5,381 nucleotides of DNA from Saprospiraceae bacterium (GTDB lineage Bacteria; Bacteroidota; Bacteroidia; Chitinophagales; Saprospiraceae), in the NCBI GenBank assembly GCA_022842255.1, contig JALHPW010000382.1, positions 1 through 5,381 of the forward strand, given 5' to 3'. A program made the translations under genes and the position numbers. This document shows positions 1 through 5,381 of this stretch, piece after piece (within the stretch, counting starts at the first letter, position 1; each line of letters opens with the position of its first letter). Under the pieces are notes generated by a model. That model searched no databases. It was not told the origin of the DNA and worked only from the letters and a program-made list of their open reading frames with translations.

Positions 1-14
1 ATAGCAAAGCCATT

Positions 15-133
15 CTTTGAATTACGATTTACGAATTGGGATTTACGATTTATTTGACCCGAAGTAAGGAAGATTAATGCCTTTTTCGAATCAAAAAAAT
101 CGTAAATCCCAATTCGTAATTCGTAAATCAAAG
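15..133. repeat. Large imperfect inverted repeat in the upstream intergenic region
   Basis: The arm at 15-51 is the reverse complement of the arm at 97-133 over 37 nt with only two mismatches. The spacer is 45 nt (52-96). The shared core is ACGAATTGGGATTTACGATT on the left arm. Each arm also has internal short repeats of the type ATTTACGA/AATTCGTA. The arms are AT-rich, unlike the neighbouring genes. RNA from either strand could fold into a long stem, but neither side ends in a T-tract, so it is not a classical intrinsic terminator. It may be a dispersed intergenic repeat or MITE-like remnant; no transposase is present. Short open frames here (for example 77-268) are by-products of the repeat. 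Confidence 0.85.
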
Positions 134-197
134 CCCTTGAGAGAAAATGTTAGGCGGCCTCTTTTTTTTGCCGTTTTTTTGCGCAAAATTTCTCTCC

Positions 198-1388
198 ATG
201 CAAATTCGCCGACTACTACCTGTTTTTGTCTTTTCGCTGTTATCCAGTATTGCTTCTGCACAAATTGAGGACCCCGAAAGTGCTTTCCGCGAATTGCGGC
301 GTGGACTGGAAGGGACTTGGTTTATGCCTACCGACCGGGGCGACCGCCTCGAAATCTGGTGGAAGGAAGACGACCAGACCCTCGCCGGGAAAAGTGTGCG
401 TATCAAACCCGAAAACGGCGATACGGTCCTGCTCGAACGCCTGCGTATTGAGTGGCGCGACACTACCATCACTTACATCGCTATTGCACGCAACCAAAAC
501 AGTGGTCAGCCCGTGGCCTTCCGCCTCACCGAAATTGATGAGGAAGGCTTTTTTGTGTTCAGCAACCCACAACACGACGACCCGCAAAAAATCCGCTACC
601 TCCTGCTCGGCAACCGCGAAATGCAGGTAGAAACCATTGGCAAACGCAATGGACGCGAGGTGAAACAGGAATACGTATTCGAACGTGAATTCACACCCGG
701 CGCGGTAGAATTCCGGGTACGGGGCGGTATCAATGCCCATACCCTGCGCGGCACTGGCAATTTCAACCTCGACCCGCCCGGAGGAACGCCTAATTTTGGC
801 TGGAAACCCGGTTGGGAAGTGGGGATGCAAGCGCGTTTCAAGGGGCGCGGGGGCTTTATCACCATCAATGCAGAATTGAGCGCCATGGGCCGCCGTGCGT
901 CCACGCAGTCTTCGTTCACTGTGAATGTGGACACCATGCCCTATATTTATACCTACAAACGTGGGGATGCCGAAACCGGAAATTACCTGACGTACAATTC
1001 GACCTGGTTGGTCGTTTCCGTGATGCCCGAAATCACTTTCCGCCGCGACGGACGGTTCTCGCTCATGGCCGGGCCGTATTATGGTCGCCTGGTAGGGTTG
1101 AACGGCAAAGGCGTGCAATTGCCCTCTGCCCAGGAAAACCAGCTTTTTAAGGTGTTCAATGACTTTAAAAAGAACGATTTTGGGCTTAACCTGGGTTTCC
1201 AGTACAAGCTCAATTTTGGCAAAAAAGACATTGGTGGCATACTCGGCGCCCGGGCAACCTACGGCCTGTCGAACCTAGACAACATGTACTCCCGTTTTTG
1301 CGAAGGCGGCAACTCTGCGCTCTGCAACTGTCAGGTTTCATTCCTGGGGGCTTCGCTTTATTACAGCGTGAATCTTTTAAAACTTTAG
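198..1388 (+). CDS. Secreted protein with N-terminal DUF6265 domain and C-terminal outer-membrane beta-barrel
   Basis: The product is 396 aa from the ATG at 198. That start is chosen because it gives a clean signal peptide: basic MQIRR, a hydrophobic core at about 6-17, then a likely cut ASA|Q after residue 21. An in-frame ATG at 147 would only add a hydrophobic leader encoded by T-tracts. Residues about 35-162 resemble DUF6265: LEGTW (37-41), LEIWW (51-55), LAGKSVRI (62-69), GDTVLLERLRI (74-84), then the YIA and VAFRLTE strands. Residues about 172-396 are alternating amphipathic strands rich in Gly and aromatics (VRGGINAH, GWEVGMQARF, SLMAGPYYGRLVG, GLNLGFQYKLNF, SLYYSVNLLKL), as in PorT/OmpA-like barrels of Bacteroidota. 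The predicted site is the outer membrane, with the DUF6265 domain presumably periplasmic. Its function and ligand are unknown. Three Cys (368, 376, 378) lie in one late hairpin. Both domain calls come from motif reading and were not searched. Confidence 0.75.
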   Translation: MQIRRLLPVFVFSLLSSIASAQIEDPESAFRELRRGLEGTWFMPTDRGDRLEIWWKEDDQTLAGKSVRIKPENGDTVLLERLRIEWRDTTITYIAIARNQNSGQPVAFRLTEIDEEGFFVFSNPQHDDPQKIRYLLLGNREMQVETIGKRNGREVKQEYVFEREFTPGAVEFRVRGGINAHTLRGTGNFNLDPPGGTPNFGWKPGWEVGMQARFKGRGGFITINAELSAMGRRASTQSSFTVNVDTMPYIYTYKRGDAETGNYLTYNSTWLVVSVMPEITFRRDGRFSLMAGPYYGRLVGLNGKGVQLPSAQENQLFKVFNDFKKNDFGLNLGFQYKLNFGKKDIGGILGARATYGLSNLDNMYSRFCEGGNSALCNCQVSFLGASLYYSVNLLKL

Positions 1389-1390
1389 GA

Positions 1391-1429
1391 ACGGTTGACG
1401 GTTCACGGTCAACGGTTCACGGTAAACGG
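1391..1429 (+). repeat. Heptanucleotide tandem repeat just upstream of rnhA
   Basis: Five full units and a partial sixth of the heptamer ACGGTNN (TTG, TTC, TCA, TTC, TAA variants) run from 1391 to 1429. The 12-mer ACGGTTCACGGT occurs twice, 14 bases apart (1398-1409 and 1412-1423). GTTGAC (1394-1399) can pair with GTCAAC (1408-1413) around an 8-nt loop. The array begins two bases after the upstream stop codon and ends six bases before the RNase H ATG, so it fills most of the 47-base gap and would lie in the ribosome landing zone of any read-through mRNA. Confidence 0.85.
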
Positions 1430-1435
1430 CCAACA

Positions 1436-2065
1436 ATGGCAAAGCAAAAATTCTACGTAGTCTGGGAAGGCCACAAACCCGGGGTGTATGCCTCTTGGGA
1501 CGAATGCAAACGTCAGGTAGACGGCGTGGCGGGTGCCAAGTATAAGAGTTTTGAAAGCCGTGCGGAGGCTGAGGCTGCGTTCAAGGGCAATTACTGGAAA
1601 TTTATCAAAAAAGCAGAAGGGGCGCCCAAAACGGCCGCAAGTCTGTCAAAATCAGCCATTATCCGCGAAAGCGTGGCCGTGGATGCTGCTTGCTCCGGCA
1701 ATCCCGGCGACATGGAGTACCGGGGCGTCTGGGTACCGGATGGCTCCCAGCTATTTCACATGGGGCCGCTGGAGGAGGGCACCAACAACATCGGCGAATT
1801 TTTGGCCATCGTACACGCGCTGGCCATGTTGAAACAACAAGGGAAACCTTCTTTGCCCATTTATTCCGACTCCAAAACTGCCCAAGGCTGGATCAAAAAA
1901 GGCAAATGCAACACCAAGCTCGAAGCCACGAGCCGCAACAAAAAAATCTTCGAACTCATCCAACGCGCCGAAAACTGGCTGGCGGTCAATAAGGTCACCA
2001 ACCCCATCCTGAAATGGGAAACCGAGGCTTGGGGCGAAATTCCGGCGGACTTTGGGCGGAAGTGA
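1436..2065 (+). CDS. rnhA: Ribonuclease HI with N-terminal viroplasmin (hybrid-binding) domain
   Basis: The product is 209 aa and degrades the RNA strand of RNA-DNA hybrids in the cytoplasm (R-loops, primer remnants). Residues about 4-50 form the caulimovirus viroplasmin/RNase H1 N-terminal hybrid-binding domain: KFYVVWEGHKPGVYASWDEC then KYKSFESRAEAEAAF. A linker (about 55-78) leads to the catalytic RNase H domain. The four acidic residues are visible: D83 (AVDAACSGNPG), E121 (GTNNIGEFLA), D145 (YSDSKTAQGW) and D205 (WGEIPADFGRK). Their spacing of 38, 24 and 60 nearly matches the B. halodurans enzyme, and the WGEI-ADxGRK end is typical of that subgroup, so the enzyme looks complete and active. 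The ATG at 1436 starts directly at the viroplasmin domain; an upstream in-frame ATG at 1298 would overlap the previous gene and translate the heptamer repeat, so it is rejected. No Shine-Dalgarno sequence is seen, as usual in Bacteroidota. Confidence 0.96.
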   Translation: MAKQKFYVVWEGHKPGVYASWDECKRQVDGVAGAKYKSFESRAEAEAAFKGNYWKFIKKAEGAPKTAASLSKSAIIRESVAVDAACSGNPGDMEYRGVWVPDGSQLFHMGPLEEGTNNIGEFLAIVHALAMLKQQGKPSLPIYSDSKTAQGWIKKGKCNTKLEATSRNKKIFELIQRAENWLAVNKVTNPILKWETEAWGEIPADFGRK

Positions 2066-2095
2066 ATTCCTTTGTTTTCAAAAATTAACACCACC

Positions 2096-2120
2096 CTGCT
2101 CGGGTCTTGCAACCCGGCAG
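2096..2120 (+). other. Small stem-loop between rnhA and the amidohydrolase gene
   Basis: CTGC (2096-2099) plus CGGGT (2101-2105) pairs with ACCCG (2112-2116) plus GCAG (2117-2120). This gives nine base pairs with one bulged T at 2100 and a 6-nt loop. It sits 15 bases before the amidohydrolase ATG. No T-tract follows, so it is a poor intrinsic terminator; if transcribed it would be a 5' leader hairpin. It could be fortuitous. Confidence 0.35.
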
Positions 2121-2135
2121 CTAAATCGCCTTTCC

Positions 2136-3845
2136 ATGAAACAAATTCTGGCGCTTTCCTTTTTTGCCATTCTCTTTTCCTGTTCCAATCCTCCAGCGTC
2201 CAAGTATCCCGATATCATTTTCGTTAACGGCAACTTTTTCACTGCGGATTCCCTGCATCCACAGGCTACGGCGCTTGCCATTGTGGGCGACCGCATCCTG
2301 GCAGTGGGCAATGACGCGGAGCTTAAAAAACTGGCCGGAAAAGAGACGCAAATTATTGATTTACAAGGCGCATTTGCCATGCCCGGCTTTATTGAAGGCC
2401 ACGGACATTTCAACGGCTTGGGCAACAGCCTGCAGAACCTGAACCTCATCAACACCAAAAGCTGGGCAGAAATCACGGGTTTGGTGGCCGAAAAAGTGAA
2501 GTCCGCCAAACCCGGCGAATGGATCGAGGGTCGCGGTTGGCACCAGGAAAAATGGTCCGAATCGGCGGGCGCCACGGTGAATGGCTACCCTTACAACACC
2601 GAGCTTAGTGCGGCGTCGCCCAACAACCCCGTGGTGCTGTACCATGCGAGTGGCCACGGACTCATTGCCAATGCAAAAGCCATTGAACTGGCGGGTATTT
2701 CGCGGGAAAGCAGCGACCCGATTGGTGGACGCATTGTGCGCGATGCAAAAGGCAATCTGACCGGCGTATTTGAGGAAAACGCCATGGGTTTGATTGAAAA
2801 GCCCTTTTACGAGTGGAAAAACCTGCGCCCCGAGGCGGAGCAGGTGGCTGCTTTTGACAAAACCACCCAGCTGGCCGCCGCCGAATGCCTGGCCAAGGGC
2901 ATTACTTCGTTCCAGGATGCGGGCAGCAATTTTTGGGAACTGGAACAGTACCGCCGACTCGCGGAAGCCAATCAGCTACCGCTTCGTTTGTGGGTAATGG
3001 CGAGTCAGCCTACCGGGCATGACATTCCAAAATTGGCCAATTACCCGCAGATTGGGCTTGGAAATCAACACTTTACCTGCCGTTCGGTGAAATGTTATTT
3101 CGATGGGGCATTGGGGTCTTATGGGGCCTGGTTGCTCGCGCCGTATGACGACAAACCCGGTTTTGTAGGCCAAAACACCACTCCACTGGATACGATTGCC
3201 CGTATGGCGGAGGCTTGTCAAAAATACGGCCTGCAACTTTGCGTCCACGCCATTGGCGACCGGGCGAACCGCGAGGTGTTGAACATTTGTGAAAAATATC
3301 GCCCGCAATCTGGAGGCACAGCAGGCGGCCGTTGGCGGGTGGAACACGCCCAACATATTGACGTACAGGACATTCCACGTTTTGCCCAGTTGGGCGTTGT
3401 GGCTTCCATGCAGGCCATCCACTGTACGAGCGATGCGCCGTTTGTGGTCAAACGCTTGGGCGAACAACGCGCCCGAACCGGTGCATACGCCTGGCGCAGC
3501 CTGCTCGACAGCGGTGCACACCTTGCCAATGGCACTGATGCCCCGGTGGAGGACGTGGACCCATTGCCTTGTTTGTATGCCACGGTCACCAGAAAACGCG
3601 CGGACACAGGATTTGAATTTTTCCCAGAACAAAAAATGACCCGCGAAGAAGCCCTGCTTTCCTACACCATATGGAATGCCTGGGCGGCCTTTGAGGAAAA
3701 TGAAAAAGGCTCGCTAGCGCCTGGGAAATTGGCCGACATCGTGGTGCTTTCCAAAGACTTGCTGCGTTGTGCGCCCGAAGAGATTTTGCAAGCCAAGGTG
3801 TTGAAAACCGTGGTGGGCGGGAAAGTGAAATATGAAAAGAAGTAG
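2136..3845 (+). CDS. Lipoprotein amidohydrolase, family 3 (YtcJ-like metal-dependent hydrolase)
   Basis: The product is 569 aa from the ATG at 2136, chosen because it opens a lipoprotein signal: MKQ, a hydrophobic stretch (4-14), then LFSC with the lipidated Cys at 16. The following residues (SNPPASK) lack the acidic surface-export tag of Bacteroidota, so a periplasm-facing anchor is likely. It fits Amidohydro_3 throughout: a small N-terminal beta domain (27-80), metal-binding H89-x-H91 in MPGFIEGHGHF, YHASGHGLIAN (169-179), GRIVRDAKGNLTGVFEE (198-214), K319 in KCYFDGALGSYGAWLLAPYDD, H371 in VHAIGDRANRE, H404 in RVEHAQHI, D468 in NGTDAPVED, and the closing LAPGKLADIVVLSKDLL (527-543). All likely metal ligands are present, so an active TIM-barrel hydrolase is expected. 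Relatives cut amide, formamide or similar C-N bonds; the substrate here cannot be told. It lies 70 bases after rnhA on the same strand and faces a convergent gene. Confidence 0.93.
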   Translation: MKQILALSFFAILFSCSNPPASKYPDIIFVNGNFFTADSLHPQATALAIVGDRILAVGNDAELKKLAGKETQIIDLQGAFAMPGFIEGHGHFNGLGNSLQNLNLINTKSWAEITGLVAEKVKSAKPGEWIEGRGWHQEKWSESAGATVNGYPYNTELSAASPNNPVVLYHASGHGLIANAKAIELAGISRESSDPIGGRIVRDAKGNLTGVFEENAMGLIEKPFYEWKNLRPEAEQVAAFDKTTQLAAAECLAKGITSFQDAGSNFWELEQYRRLAEANQLPLRLWVMASQPTGHDIPKLANYPQIGLGNQHFTCRSVKCYFDGALGSYGAWLLAPYDDKPGFVGQNTTPLDTIARMAEACQKYGLQLCVHAIGDRANREVLNICEKYRPQSGGTAGGRWRVEHAQHIDVQDIPRFAQLGVVASMQAIHCTSDAPFVVKRLGEQRARTGAYAWRSLLDSGAHLANGTDAPVEDVDPLPCLYATVTRKRADTGFEFFPEQKMTREEALLSYTIWNAWAAFEENEKGSLAPGKLADIVVLSKDLLRCAPEEILQAKVLKTVVGGKVKYEKK

Positions 3846-3852
3846 GTTAATT

Positions 3853-3906
3853 GGGGGTTTGGTTATTCGAGTGGCCAAGCTCGGGTGCTCGAATAACCAA
3901 ATCCCC
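3853..3906 (+). terminator. Strong stem-loop after the amidohydrolase stop codon, possible transcript 3' end
   Basis: The arm at 3853-3871 (five G, then TTTGGTTATTCGAG) pairs with 3888-3906 (CTCGAATAACCAAATCCCC). This gives 19 pairs if the single exception, G3857 against T3902, is read as a G-U wobble in RNA. The loop is 16 nt (3872-3887). It begins seven bases after the TAG at 3843-3845. No U-tract follows on either strand, so intrinsic termination is doubtful; it may instead protect the mRNA 3' end or block read-through between convergent genes. The arm sequence recurs nearby at 3907-3917 and 4128-4143. Confidence 0.5.
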
Positions 3907-3917
3907 GAATAACCAAA
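3892..3917 (-). repeat. Two adjacent copies of the GGTTATT intergenic motif
   Basis: AATAACCAAATCCCC (3892-3906) is followed directly by a second partial copy, GAATAACCAAA (3907-3917). Read on the minus strand, the unit is GGGGATTTGGTTATT. The first copy is also the right arm of the preceding stem-loop. Confidence 0.75.
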
Positions 3918-3919
3918 AC

Positions 3920-4119
3920 TGACTATCCACATATTGTACAGAAGCGGTCAAATTGCCCCGGTCTTCAGGCCGGGGATTGAAATGGAACAAATGTGATATA
4001 GGGCTTTAGCCCTTGTTTTTAAGGGCTAAAGCCCTTATCACCCAATATGAAGCTATCCCCGGCCTAAAGGCCAGGGCTCCTCATTTGCAAACCTTTACGG
4101 TACAATATGCGGATTGTCA
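3920..4119. mobile_element. 200-bp quasi-palindromic MITE/REP-like element with terminal inverted repeats
   Basis: The 20 nt at 3920-3939 are the reverse complement of 4100-4119 at 18 of 20 positions. Nested inside are three hairpins. Hairpin 1 (3956-3975) is a CCCCGG...CCGGGG palindrome. The central hairpin pairs 3993-4014 with 4021-4041, 21 pairs with one bulge at 3999 and a 6-nt T-rich loop. Hairpin 3 (4057-4076) is CCCCGGCCT...AGGCCAGGG. Hairpins 1 and 3 are inverted-repeat partners of each other at 17 of 20 positions, so nearly the whole 200 bp is one imperfect giant palindrome. There is no open reading frame of note, so it would be non-autonomous. No exact target-site duplication abuts the ends, although AATAACCAAA occurs on both sides (3908-3917, 4128-4137). 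The hairpin types resemble intergenic repeats I recall from Bacteroidota; that is memory, not a search. Confidence 0.7.
4000..4020 (+). terminator. Weak intrinsic-terminator-like hairpin within the repeat element
   Basis: A short GC hairpin, GGGC (4001-4004) with GCCC (4009-4012), closed by A4000-T4013, is followed by TTGTTTTT (4013-4020). On the plus strand this has the form of a small intrinsic terminator about 155 bases after the amidohydrolase stop. The stem is short, and its bases also belong to the larger central hairpin, so the call is tentative. Confidence 0.25.
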
Positions 4120-4127
4120 AGTAAACA

Positions 4128-4143
4128 AATAACCAAATCCCCC
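4128..4143 (-). repeat. GGTTATT motif copy just downstream of the DUF1015 gene
   Basis: AATAACCAAATCCCCC repeats 3892-3906 exactly over 15 bases. Read on the minus strand it starts eight bases after the DUF1015 stop codon. It lies in the opposite sense to the copy that starts seven bases after the amidohydrolase stop, so the two convergent genes end alike. Confidence 0.8.
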
Positions 4144-4151
4144 AGCACCAG

Positions 4152-5261
4152 CTAACGTTTCAACAACTGCACCAGCATCCCGCTTTTGAGGCGCGGTTCG
4201 AAATAGGTGCTTTTGGGCGGCAGGATTTCGCCCGCATCTGCGAGGAACATCATGTCGGAAAAATGCACCGGGAAAAGCGCAAAACCTACCTTGTTCCGGC
4301 CATTCGAAGCCTTGCGCAAGCCTTCCAACCCTTTGCTGCCATCCACGTAAGCGACGCGGGTATCTGAGCGTACATCCTTGATTCCGAGGATGTTGCCCAA
4401 CACCCGTTCGTTGAGTAGCGAGGCATCGAGCAGCGCGTTTTGTTCGTCCAAACCGCTGAGCAGTTCGGGGCGCCAATGCAGGGAATACCATTCTTTTCGC
4501 AGGCACATCACCAGTTCGTGTTTGTCGGCAGGGCGGCGCGGGGCTTCCAGCATATCAATTTCAAACACCTTGGAAAGATGCGCCATGAATTGCACCCCAC
4601 TCATGCCTTTGGGGATCTCCACCACCCGGTTGTAGTCCAGGATATCCAATTGATCGGTATCGAAAAACGCGCAAAAGAGATGATCGAAGTCGTGCGTGGG
4701 ATATTCTGCCCGTTGTTCGTGCAACATCGCCATGGTGGTGGTGCGGTGGTGTCCGTCGGCGATGTAGGTAGATTTGACGTTGTTGGTGAACAGGTCCTGA
4801 AGTGTTGCGATATGGGATGCTTCGGTGATAGCCCACACGCGGTGTAGCACCTTCCCCTGTTTGAATTTCGTCTCGAAAAGTGGCTTTTTGCCCCAGATAA
4901 AATCAGTCAGCCAGTTGCTGATACTCGGGACCGGTGGGTAAGTCAAAAGCACCGGTTTCAGAATCGCCCCCCATTGCAGGAACAGCTCCATTTGCTGTTT
5001 TTCGCGTTCGCTGAGGGTGGCTTCATGCTTTTTGACCTTTCCGTCAAAAAAATCCTCTACCTCGTTGAGCGCCACCAAGCCCGTGTGTTCCCCTGTGATG
5101 GACCGAATCTGGTAAATGTAAAAGGCTGGTTTGGGGACTTGTTCATAAAGTCCCTGCTCGACATACTGGGTGTACAGGTTTTTGGCATCGTCGCAAAAAA
5201 CGTCGGATGACTCAACCTTGTCAAAATTCGGGTAACAGGCTTGGAGTGGTTTTAACTTCAT
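4152..5261 (-). CDS. DUF1015 family protein with ADGHHR motif
   Basis: The product is 369 aa, cytoplasmic, with no signal peptide or membrane segment. It is recognised as DUF1015 (PF06245) from family landmarks in order: AFYIYQI (46-52), VKKHEAT (76-82), YIADGHHRTTT (166-176), the DYNRVV strand (209-214), LNERVLGNILGI (283-294), VDGSKGLEGL (306-315) and the closing PPKSTYFEPRLKSG (348-361). It is shorter than many family members because the usual long PPYDVV-type N-terminal stretch is reduced; the first residues run straight into DVFCDDAKNLY. The biochemical function is unknown. In many bacteria the gene lies beside serA/serC, suggesting a link to serine metabolism, but no such neighbour is visible here. 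ADGHHR resembles the substrate-loop motif of ParB-like/SerK proteins (inference). It is convergent with the amidohydrolase gene. The ATG at 5261 lacks a Shine-Dalgarno sequence. Confidence 0.93.
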   Translation of the reverse strand: MKLKPLQACYPNFDKVESSDVFCDDAKNLYTQYVEQGLYEQVPKPAFYIYQIRSITGEHTGLVALNEVEDFFDGKVKKHEATLSEREKQQMELFLQWGAILKPVLLTYPPVPSISNWLTDFIWGKKPLFETKFKQGKVLHRVWAITEASHIATLQDLFTNNVKSTYIADGHHRTTTMAMLHEQRAEYPTHDFDHLFCAFFDTDQLDILDYNRVVEIPKGMSGVQFMAHLSKVFEIDMLEAPRRPADKHELVMCLRKEWYSLHWRPELLSGLDEQNALLDASLLNERVLGNILGIKDVRSDTRVAYVDGSKGLEGLRKASNGRNKVGFALFPVHFSDMMFLADAGEILPPKSTYFEPRLKSGMLVQLLKR

Positions 5262-5282
5262 GGATGGCGGCTAAAGGCGGGC

Positions 5283-5311
5283 TAAAAGTAGGGCTTTTTC
5301 GGAAGACGAAA
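5283..5311 (-). promoter_or_regulatory. Weak candidate promoter for the DUF1015 gene
   Basis: On the minus strand, TACTTTTA (5290-5283) approximates the Bacteroidota -7 box TAnnTTTG, and TTTC (5311-5308) approximates the -33 box TTTG, with a 17-nt spacer. Both boxes are off consensus by one base. It would give a leader of roughly 15 nt. This is position-based inference only. Confidence 0.22.
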
Positions 5312-5335
5312 TGGGATAGATGGCTTCACGGCTAT

Positions 5336-5366
5336 TTTGGATTCCTATTCCCCACATTTACTTTTC
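5336..5366 (+). promoter_or_regulatory. Candidate Bacteroidota-type promoter facing a gene beyond the right edge
   Basis: TTTG (5336-5339) and TACTTTTC (5359-5366) are 19 nt apart on the plus strand. This matches the -33/-7 layout of the Bacteroidota primary sigma factor (TTTG, about 19-21 nt, TAnnTTTG) except for the last base. A second -7-like TATCTTTC lies at 5371-5378 without a matching upstream box. It would drive a gene divergent from the DUF1015 gene, starting after the window end. Confidence 0.3.
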
Positions 5367-5381
5367 GATTTATCTTTCCGG

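Noticed and set aside
162..180. T8 and T7 runs as a phase-variable switch
   Set aside because: They lie upstream of the preferred start and no promoter boxes bracket them, so slippage would have no clear effect.
147..197. Upstream ATG extension of the DUF6265-barrel gene
   Set aside because: It would place a hydrophobic stretch encoded by T8 and T7 runs before a complete signal peptide; the ATG at 198 gives a normal one.
77..268. Small plus-strand open frame over the inverted repeat
   Set aside because: It translates the right repeat arm and runs into the barrel gene in another frame; no domain or start signal supports it.
240..1118. Long minus-strand open frame (292 codons) opposite the DUF6265-barrel gene
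   Set aside because: The translation has no recognisable domain and low-order composition, and it lies fully antisense to a gene with a signal peptide and clear domains. It is a by-product of codon use on the other strand.
1391..1429. CRISPR-like array
   Set aside because: The units are 7-nt with no spacers, and no cas genes are present.
1298..1435. Upstream ATG extension of the RNase H gene
   Set aside because: The extra 46 residues overlap the previous gene and translate the tandem repeat; the viroplasmin domain begins exactly at the ATG at 1436.
2030..2065. RNase H apparently lacking the usual last His-containing motif
   Set aside because: The B. halodurans-type subgroup ends in WGEI-ADxGRK, and D205 is in place with the expected spacing, so nothing is missing.
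2976..3632. Minus-strand open frame (218 codons) opposite the amidohydrolase gene
   Set aside because: No motif is recognised, and the opposite strand encodes uninterrupted conserved amidohydrolase motifs.

Overview
The window looks like chromosomal DNA from a member of the Bacteroidota, plausibly a Saprospiria- or Chitinophagia-like lineage; the phylum is more secure than the class. Four things point there: a secreted protein with an 'ASA|Q' signal-peptide cut and a PorT-type outer-membrane barrel; an RNase H of the viroplasmin-domain (Bacillus halodurans) type; a DUF1015 protein; and starts without Shine-Dalgarno sequences, separated by AT-rich or palindromic intergenic repeats.

Layout. 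Positions 1-197 hold no gene, only a large inverted repeat (15-51 / 97-133). Three plus-strand genes follow: a DUF6265 plus outer-membrane beta-barrel protein (198-1388), ribonuclease H (1436-2065) and a lipoprotein amidohydrolase of the YtcJ-like family 3 (2136-3845). The gaps between them are 47 and 70 bases, so co-transcription is possible, but no shared pathway is evident. A 39-base heptamer tandem repeat fills most of the gap before the RNase H gene.

The 306-base gap 3846-4151 separates the plus-strand genes from a convergent minus-strand DUF1015 gene (4152-5261). It is packed with structure: a 19-bp stem-loop right after the amidohydrolase stop, further copies of that arm sequence, and a 200-bp quasi-palindromic, MITE-like element (3920-4119) with 20-nt terminal inverted repeats (18/20 matching) around three nested hairpins. 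The last 120 bases are the upstream region of the DUF1015 gene, with weak Bacteroidota-type promoter candidates on both strands.

Functionally the genes are mostly housekeeping or envelope: RNA-DNA hybrid removal, a lipid-anchored envelope hydrolase, an outer-membrane protein of unknown role, and an uncharacterised DUF1015 protein whose family is often linked to serine biosynthesis genes. I see no defence system, CRISPR array, RNA gene, transposase gene or phage module. The most interesting items are the convergent intergenic repeat element, the DUF6265-barrel fusion, and the resemblance of the DUF1015 'ADGHHR' motif to ParB/SerK-type motifs.
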